Below, piece after piece: positions 35,052 to 37,964 of a stretch of DNA of 37,964 nt. Location of the stretch: the NCBI GenBank assembly GCA_003963225.1, contig RXKB01000015.1, positions 1 through 37,964 of the forward strand, written 5' to 3'. This stretch comes from Candidatus Babelota bacterium (GTDB lineage: Bacteria; Babelota; Babeliae; Babelales; Vermiphilaceae). The notes under the pieces are model-generated. The model did not search any database and was not told the DNA's origin. It saw nothing but the letters and a program-made list of their open reading frames with translations. Every line of letters begins with the position of its first letter. Within the stretch, counting starts at the first letter, position 1. Made by a program: the position numbers and the translations under genes.

Positions 35052-35365
35052 TTATTTTTTACTTTTTAACCAGTAATAAATGTCAATATTGTGTTGGCAA
35101 AGATGTATATATTATTTTGCTAATGTTGTGAATTGTTTTTTGAAAGTTTACATATGAAAAATCTACTATAATTTTCTAAGTATTTTTGTATTAAATGCAC
35201 CTATTTTTTTATTTAATATTATAATAATATTGTACATGCTTTAATGAGCATATAGCGTTGTAAGTTTTTTCGCTTGTGTGATCGATGGGTAATATAGTTT
35301 TTTGTTTTGATTATCAATATAAAGTAGGCTTCTTGTGTATTCCATGTATCATCTATATTCTATAA
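35052..35365 (-). pseudogene. Decayed second copy of the immunity-type gene at 36876-37520
   Basis: Read on the minus strand, pieces in several frames match the C-terminal half of the intact gene in the same order. VQYYYNIK-stop near 35240-35215 stands for PQYYYNIKGRTRY. KYLENYSRFFICKLSK stands for AYLKNYGTLFMYELPK. LAK-stop-YIHLCQHNIDIYY (to the stop at 35052) stands for LAEKYIKLCQDNIDIHF. A weaker stretch DDTWNTQEAYF near 35350 may match DYWDGDKYLSW. At least two nonsense codons and two frameshifts are seen, so it is long dead. The N-terminal half is gone. The left end is sure; the right end is approximate. Confidence 0.75.
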
Positions 35366-35432
35366 TCAAAAGATTGTTAACTATCAAATGCATAAAGAGT
35401 ATATTGTGACAGGTATTTTAAATACAAATAAT

Positions 35433-35818
35433 ATGCTAAAGTACGCGTTTCTAAAAAAAATAGCCCAATTGCCTTATATGCTTTAGCTTTAATTGTTAAC
35501 AAGGAGTCAGCAGAAGATCGCGCATACATTGATGCAACTATACAAAGATTTGAGTTGACTATTGAGTTATTTTGGAAGCTATTAAAAAAAATCTTGCAAC
35601 AAAAGGGTGTAGAGGTTGTGTATCCAAAAGATGTAATTAAAAAAGCATATGCAGGTAAGTTAATTGATAATGAAGAGCGGCTTGCTATGCTTTATGATAG
35701 AAATATAAGCTCTCATACATATAATCAAGACTTGGCAGATGAAATATATGCACGTATCAAAACATACGTTCCACTATTAATTACGCAAATGCAAAATTTA
35801 AAAGAGTGTTCATTGTAA
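35433..35818 (+). pseudogene. HI0074-family HEPN protein (nucleotidyltransferase-associated), frameshifted
   Basis: The frame 35462-35818 encodes AEDRAYIDATIQRFELTIEL, FWKLLKKILQQKGVEVVYPK, DVIKKAYAGKLIDNEERLAM and LYDRNISSHTYNQ, which is the HI0074 (NTase substrate-binding, HEPN) family. RNISSHTY fits the HEPN RNase motif Rx4HxY. The N-terminal start ATG 35433 (MLKYAFLKK) is in another frame; joining needs one extra A in the A8 run at 35453-35460. Family length is 120-140; the joined protein would be about 129. Without the join, only a TTG at 35555 could start an 87-residue piece. The usual MNT nucleotidyltransferase partner (antitoxin) is not next to it. It lies exactly between two parts of a broken minus-strand toxin cassette. 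Confidence 0.72.
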
Positions 35819-35825
35819 TTTTGTG

Positions 35826-36200
35826 GTATGTAATTGACAGGCAAGCTCTTTATTTCAACTACATCAATTGTAATAAGTTTTCCGTCAACTGTTTGCAATA
35901 AATCGCCAGGAATCAGATTTTTTGCGCATATCCAATTATTTTTATGTACACACCAAAACAGTTGTTTTTTGTGGCATATAATTATTTCATTTGCAATGCT
36001 TATTTGCACAACTTTTGTAGCTGATTGTTTTGCCATAAATAAAATGGGCTGAAAGCTGTTTTTATCTGATTCAATAAGAGTATTTGCATTAACTGTGTCA
36101 AATGTTATGTGGTTTTTTTTGTTAAAAGTGAGGCATGCCCTGCAAAACCTGCAGAGTAGATGTGATGGAAGAAAAATAGTAAAAAGAGAAAACTGATCAT
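35826..36200 (-). pseudogene. Truncated secreted Hint-domain protein (polymorphic-toxin N-terminal part)
   Basis: ATG 36200 begins a signal peptide (MISFLFLLFFFHHIYS) and then GFAGHASLLTKK, like the start of a Hint domain (CFxxGTxVxT) but with Gly for the catalytic Cys. At an A8 run (36113-36120) the frame shifts; with one more A it continues NHITFDTVNANTLIESD, then TKVVQISIANEIIICHKKQ, LFWCVHKNNWICAKNLIPGD and LLQTVDGKLITIDVVEIK, the typical later Hint blocks (the H of the usual HPF, W-x-A-x-x-L-x-x-GD). After SLPVNY near 35826 the Hint pattern ends; the frame runs on antisense to the HEPN gene without family features. No C-terminal toxin follows. Missing Cys, frameshift and truncation point to a dead gene. 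Confidence 0.65.
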
Positions 36201-36224
36201 AAAATACTTTTTTATGATCAGTTT
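36190..36224 (-). terminator. Long hairpin, likely terminator of the kinase-like pseudogene
   Basis: A perfect 15-bp stem (AAACTGATCATAAAA at 36190-36204, TTTTATGATCAGTTT at 36210-36224) with a 5-base loop lies 38 bp past the stop of the minus-strand gene at 36262 and is followed on that strand by TCTCTTTTTACTATTTTTC. The start codon of the Hint-type gene (36200-36198) lies inside the 3' arm, so the hairpin could also mask that start. Confidence 0.65.
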
Positions 36225-36261
36225 AGTAAAAAACTAAAACTACCAAAATGGGTTATTAATT

Positions 36262-36774
36262 TTATAAGTTTGCTAAAAAATCATCTAACTCTTCTTGTGA
36301 ATGCAAGATTATAGATTTTTCAGGATATTTTATGCCAATTAATGTTTTTATTATTTTTGGATGTGCGCTATTCTTAAAGCACTATACATATTTAAAAAAT
36401 CTATAACTAATTTTATCATGACAACCTTCAGGAACACATTCTCTTTTGCCCAAAAACATTCTTTTTAAAACCCGCCAAAAACAAAGTGAGCGAGGGAAAT
36501 CCAAATAAATGACTAGATCTGCTAATTGTATCCTGTGTTCATAGGTCCAACTAAATGTTCCATCAATAATCCAGGACTCTTTTTCAATAATTTTTTTAAA
36601 AAGTAGTTACATTTCTTGCTTTTCTTTCATTATCCACCCAGGTTTCCAAAAATACAAATCCAAATGAAATACAGGAATATTAAAACGCTTTGATAAAATG
36701 ATTGCTAAAGTACTTTTGCCGCTCTCAGGACAACCAAGAATAGTTATTTTTTTAGGAAGATGTTTTATTTTCAT
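36262..36774 (-). pseudogene. P-loop kinase-like protein (topology-modulation/FlaR type) with two nonsense codons
   Basis: One frame of 171 codons from ATG 36774 encodes KITILGCPESGKSTLAIILS (Walker A GCPESGKST), FNIPVFHLDLYFWKPGW, WIIDGTFSWTYEHRIQLAD, LVIYLDFPRSLCFWRVLKR and PEGCHDKISYRFFKY, the block order of small AAA_17/FlaR-like nucleoside or adenylate kinase relatives (about 170 aa). TAA at 36609-36607 and TAG at 36384-36382 interrupt it. The TAG stands where the family has Trp in KYxWxF, so TGG became TAG. No frameshift is needed. Because the rest is so well kept, the loss is recent. It lies between the live and the dead toxin cassettes. Its biochemical role in other bacteria is not settled. 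Confidence 0.8.
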
Positions 36775-36875
36775 ACTTATGCTACTTACGATTATTTAAT
36801 ACATAGGGAGATGATAACTTTGTAAACAAGTATACAACATAATAAGTCTTTGTTAAAAGTATGTATATATTATTT

Positions 36876-37520
36876 TTAACTTTTTGATTCAAAATGAATA
36901 TCAATATTATCCTGACAAAGTTTTATATATTTTTCTGCTAATGTTAACCATGTACAAACTGTTTCTTTTGGCAATTCATACATAAACAACGTGCCATAAT
37001 TTTTTAAATATGCTGTATATTCAACATATCGAGTACGGCCTTTTATATTATAATAATACTGCGGATGGTATGTCGGTGTACATTCTAACGTAATAGTATT
37101 TGTAGAGGGAGTATTGTATATCCATAAAGCATAATTACCTGACCAAGACAAATATTTATCGCCATCCCAATAATCTTTTGTGTTAAATACCACTCCAAGA
37201 TCCAGAGCTTTGTTTTTTGCCGTAATATAAAAAGAGTGATGAGCATACAGTTTACCAAGGTTTTTTTGAATTGTTTTATCAATAGTTAATTGATTGTTAA
37301 GTGCCATTACGCATTTGTTTTTTATAGTAAATAAATGTTCTTTGGTATCGGTACATTTGCCACTGTCTAATTCATATTTTTTATTATTTCGTATCAAAGC
37401 AACAGCCGATTGGTCACAGCAAGTGATTTCGTTTAATGGATTAGATGATTCTATGATAATATAATCATGTTGATTAATACAAAACACAAGAGTTTTTTCT
37501 TTATTATATAATTTTACCAT
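36876..37520 (-). CDS. Probable immunity protein for the toxin-like gene upstream, 214 aa
   Basis: The 214-residue protein has no signal peptide and no recognised domain. It is rich in Tyr, Asn, Thr and Ile, with beta-like strands and six or more Cys. It starts 17 bp inside the end of the toxin-like gene on the same strand, the classical position of an immunity gene, and a decayed second copy is found 1.5 kb away beside a decayed Hint gene, so the two gene types travel together. It could instead be a second secretion partner or an unrelated gene. Immunity is inferred from position and co-duplication, not from sequence family. Confidence 0.62.
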   Translation of the reverse strand: MVKLYNKEKTLVFCINQHDYIIIESSNPLNEITCCDQSAVALIRNNKKYELDSGKCTDTKEHLFTIKNKCVMALNNQLTIDKTIQKNLGKLYAHHSFYITAKNKALDLGVVFNTKDYWDGDKYLSWSGNYALWIYNTPSTNTITLECTPTYHPQYYYNIKGRTRYVEYTAYLKNYGTLFMYELPKETVCTWLTLAEKYIKLCQDNIDIHFESKS

Positions 37521-37964
37521 TGCCTTTTACTAAATTATTTTTTAATAAAATATTTTTTATACTTTCTGAAACCTTATTTGCAGCACTATTAAGATCATGC
37601 CAACTTACTACATAACCATGGTATATATTATCCCGTGTATGTTGAAAAATTACAATTTCACCGTCATAGACACCAACTCGTTGCATAGTCTTATCTCCCA
37701 CAGCAAAAGAATTATTCAAAGCTTCTTGACCATTTTGAGACTCTCGGCTTTTTTTGCCACTTTGATTTTTACGGTGGGCATCAGAACGTTCATAAATAAA
37801 ATCTTTCTTTTTATTATCATCATCTGGATCAATCTGCGGACTTTTACAAGATGGTGCAATAGAAACATAAGCTTTTGGCTTTTTTTTATTTTTATTTTTA
37901 GCAAAGTGTAATGCAATACCACCAATGGCAAAAGAAACAGTTGCTTTAATCAATTCAATAGCGC
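37504..37964 (-). CDS. C-terminal part of a large polymorphic-toxin-like protein (runs off the window)
   Basis: The frame is open to the window edge (AIELIKAT upstream of a TTG at 37953), so the start lies outside. Visible parts in order are a hydrophobic helix (VSFAIGGIALHFA), a very basic linker (KNKNKKKPK), PQIDPDDDNKK, and a C-terminal module with GQEALNNSFAV, RVGVYDGEIVIFQHT, YHGYVVSWHDL and LVKGNGKII at the end. A module with ALDNS, RV-x-V-x-x-GE-x-V-x-x-x-x-T and YHGHV-x-x-W is, from memory, found at the end of several RHS/Hint-type toxins. The upstream Hint domain is predicted from the dead copy at 35826-36200, which begins with signal peptide and Hint. The target is unknown. Confidence 0.65.
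   Translation of the reverse strand, partial: AIELIKATVSFAIGGIALHFAKNKNKKKPKAYVSIAPSCKSPQIDPDDDNKKKDFIYERSDAHRKNQSGKKSRESQNGQEALNNSFAVGDKTMQRVGVYDGEIVIFQHTRDNIYHGYVVSWHDLNSAANKVSESIKNILLKNNLVKGNGKII

Noticed and set aside
35725..35825. Continuation of the Hint frame antisense to the HEPN gene
   Set aside because: The frame stays open, but after SLPVNY the expected Hint pattern and closing residues do not appear, and the opposite strand carries the well-conserved HEPN frame. It is a shadow.

Overview
This is a low-GC, gene-dense stretch of a bacterial genome using the standard code. Housekeeping genes are mixed with many proteins that start with a signal peptide and have no recognisable function. 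The small house-keeping set, overlapping genes, an outer-membrane-type barrel protein, an F-box-like segment, several decaying paralogues and the toxin cassette at the right end fit a host-associated Gram-negative-type bacterium with a reduced genome. My best guess is the phylum Dependentiae (TM6), whose members live in protists. That is inference from gene content: no rRNA, tRNA or other marker here settles it.

Layout. 1-187: tail of an upstream gene and a small membrane protein. 327-3590: a secreted/anchored unknown, the magnesium channel MgtE and an RluD-type pseudouridine synthase. 3865-6725: small secreted unknowns, including a tandem pair (5406-6254 intact, 4499-5252 decayed). 6957-11259: a porin-like barrel protein, an ABC-F protein, and a glycosyltransferase with a small exported protein. 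11563-15424: a small secreted protein, then ATP synthase beta and epsilon subunits followed by a HerA-type DNA-translocating ATPase. 15429-17909: an F-box-like secreted protein and a coiled-coil protein cut by one in-frame stop. 18062-20760: GlmU coupled to an SbcD/Mre11 nuclease. 20764-22721: two SurA/PrsA-like export chaperones. 22897-26349: a run of four secreted unknowns, two of them clear paralogues, with a 251-bp near-identical direct repeat. 26402-29839: comF, lspA and pheT in one overlapping operon. 29925-31223: a NADAR-domain protein with a signal peptide. 31299-34502: holB and tmk, then, divergently, a ferredoxin and an acyl-CoA synthetase. 34544-34966: an acidic secreted protein.

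The most interesting part is 35.0-37.96 kb. At the right edge is the C-terminal end of what looks like a Hint-type secreted polymorphic toxin, overlapping by 17 bp a likely immunity gene. Further left on the same strand lies the wreck of a second such cassette: a signal peptide plus Hint-like domain, broken by a frameshift and cut short at about 35826, and, 450 bp on, a badly decayed copy of the immunity gene (about 35052-35365). Between them, on the opposite strand, sits a frameshifted HI0074-type HEPN gene where the toxin part would have been. A kinase-like P-loop gene with two nonsense codons lies between the two cassettes. Two of the frameshifts are in A8 runs that would be repaired by one extra A, so transcriptional slippage or a sequencing error must be considered.

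No rRNA, tRNA, CRISPR array, transposase or integrase was recognised.
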